Shown: in pieces, positions 63,611-64,000 of the stretch
Layout of the letters: every line of letters starts with the position of its first letter
Position numbering within the stretch: position 1 is the stretch's first letter
Source: Frankia sp. R82
Lineage (GTDB): Bacteria > Actinomycetota > Actinomycetes > Frankiales > Frankiaceae
Reading direction: 5' to 3'
NCBI RefSeq assembly: GCF_023716925.1
Contig: NZ_JAMQQG010000211.1
Span: forward strand, 1 to 64,000
Length of the DNA: 64,000 nucleotides
Program-made: the position numbers and the translations under genes
Notes under the pieces: model-generated
The model's input: the letters and a program-made list of their open reading frames with translations, nothing else
Database searches by the model: none
Told to the model about the DNA's origin: nothing

Positions 63611-64000
63611 CGTCGCCGCACTCCGAGCAGCCCCCCGGATGGCCTGCTTCCGGAGCCTCCGGGGGTCCCCAGTTCGAGTCCGGATGGCCCGGTCGGGCCA
63701 CTGGTGTGATCGGAGCCGGGCTACCCGGTCCGGGGCTGGCCGGACGGGTGCCCCCGGGTAACCCCGGGCCTGGGTCGTCATCGGTCTCACCGTCGTCATC
63801 GGTCTCACCACTGTCATCGGTCTCCGCCGCGGCCTCGTCGGCCTCGTCGGCCTCGTCGGCAGCGGCCTCGTCCACCGGGCCGGGACCGGCCGACGGCCGG
63901 GATCTGCCCGTGCTGCCACCGGGCTGGCCGATGGTGGCGCGGGAGGGCGGCGAGGGGCTCGGGGGAGTGCCCGGAGGCGCCGGCACGGGTCCCGGCCGGG
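63607..64000 (+). CDS. Pro/Gly/Ser-rich protein, truncated by the window edge
   Basis: ATG 63607 overlaps the preceding stop (ATGA), and the frame stays open to the last base (131 codons). The visible part is low complexity: MTSPHSEQPPGWPASGAS..., then Ser/Val and Ala/Ser repeats (SSSVSPSSSVSPLSSVS) encoded by about three 18-bp DNA units at 63775-63822. No domain is visible yet; the functional part probably lies beyond the edge. The overlap with pat suggests one operon. Confidence 0.7.
   Translation, partial: MTSPHSEQPPGWPASGASGGPQFESGWPGRATGVIGAGLPGPGLAGRVPPGNPGPGSSSVSPSSSVSPLSSVSAAASSASSASSAAASSTGPGPADGRDLPVLPPGWPMVAREGGEGLGGVPGGAGTGPGR

Noticed and set aside
63672-63700. tRNA-like T-loop (gttcgagtcc)
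   Set aside because: No matching acceptor, D or anticodon arms; it lies inside an open reading frame.

Overview
The window is one contiguous piece of a very GC-rich actinobacterial chromosome. Signs of this are the frequent GTG starts, the codon use, actinobacterial families (clgR-pspA-pspM, DUF3046, nrdR-nrdJ, class II ribonucleotide reductase) and SOS boxes of the GAAC-N4-GTTC type. Gene order follows, with local rearrangement, the block that in Mycobacterium tuberculosis runs from sigA through lexA/nrdR, hflX, dapF, miaA, miaB, recX, recA, pspM, pspA, clgR, pgsA, ftsK, rnj and dapA to thyX. The glutamate ABC operon next to recX/miaB and the presence of RNase Y are more Streptomyces- or Frankia-like. 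A Frankia-type actinomycete is my best guess; it rests on recall of gene order, not on a search.

Layout. 1-8 kb: hisS, thyX, an unrecognised membrane protein, a candidate 64-codon gene, dapA and RNase J. 8-20 kb: ftsK, a RodZ-like protein, an inserted DUF222/HNH gene, then rimO-pgsA-cinA, clgR, dps, a Cys-rich mini-protein, pspA and pspM. 20-28 kb: a small sigma factor facing a leftward lhr-MFS-nei operon. 28-33 kb: DUF3046, recA, recX and RNase Y. 32.6-36.2 kb: leftward gluABCD glutamate uptake operon. 36.5-46 kb: miaB, a dioxygenase-like protein, a hydrolase, miaA, a degenerate EAL protein, dapF, a VOC protein, an AraC regulator (leftward) and hflX. 46-52 kb: lexA diverging from a LysM membrane protein, then nrdR and nrdJ. 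52-55.2 kb: leftward DUF2089 / membrane / SHOCT-like operon, a decayed ATPase gene and a GH63-like hydrolase. 55.9-64 kb: the principal sigma factor, acetoacetyl-CoA synthetase (leftward), acuC deacetylase, a GNAT/acyl-CoA-synthetase fusion acetyltransferase, and a truncated Pro/Gly/Ser-rich ORF at the right edge.

How the genes work together. Several regulatory circuits can be read from the sequence: an SOS circuit (lexA, recA, the LysM protein); an envelope-stress cluster (clgR-dps-pspA-pspM) and perhaps a second one (DUF2089 operon); NrdR control of deoxynucleotide synthesis; and a probable reversible-acetylation set (acetoacetyl-CoA synthetase, deacetylase, acetyltransferase).

The most unusual pattern is a set of short tandem repeats (11-20 bp units) whose first copy contains the stop codon of the gene before it. 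I see this after thyX, the candidate gene at 4736, dps, gluB, gluA, nrdR, the small membrane gene at 52533 and acuC. Also notable are a strong stem-loop between gluB and gluC with gluC apparently starting at an ATC codon, a DUF222/HNH insertion splitting a conserved cluster, and a catalytically degenerate EAL protein between miaA and dapF.
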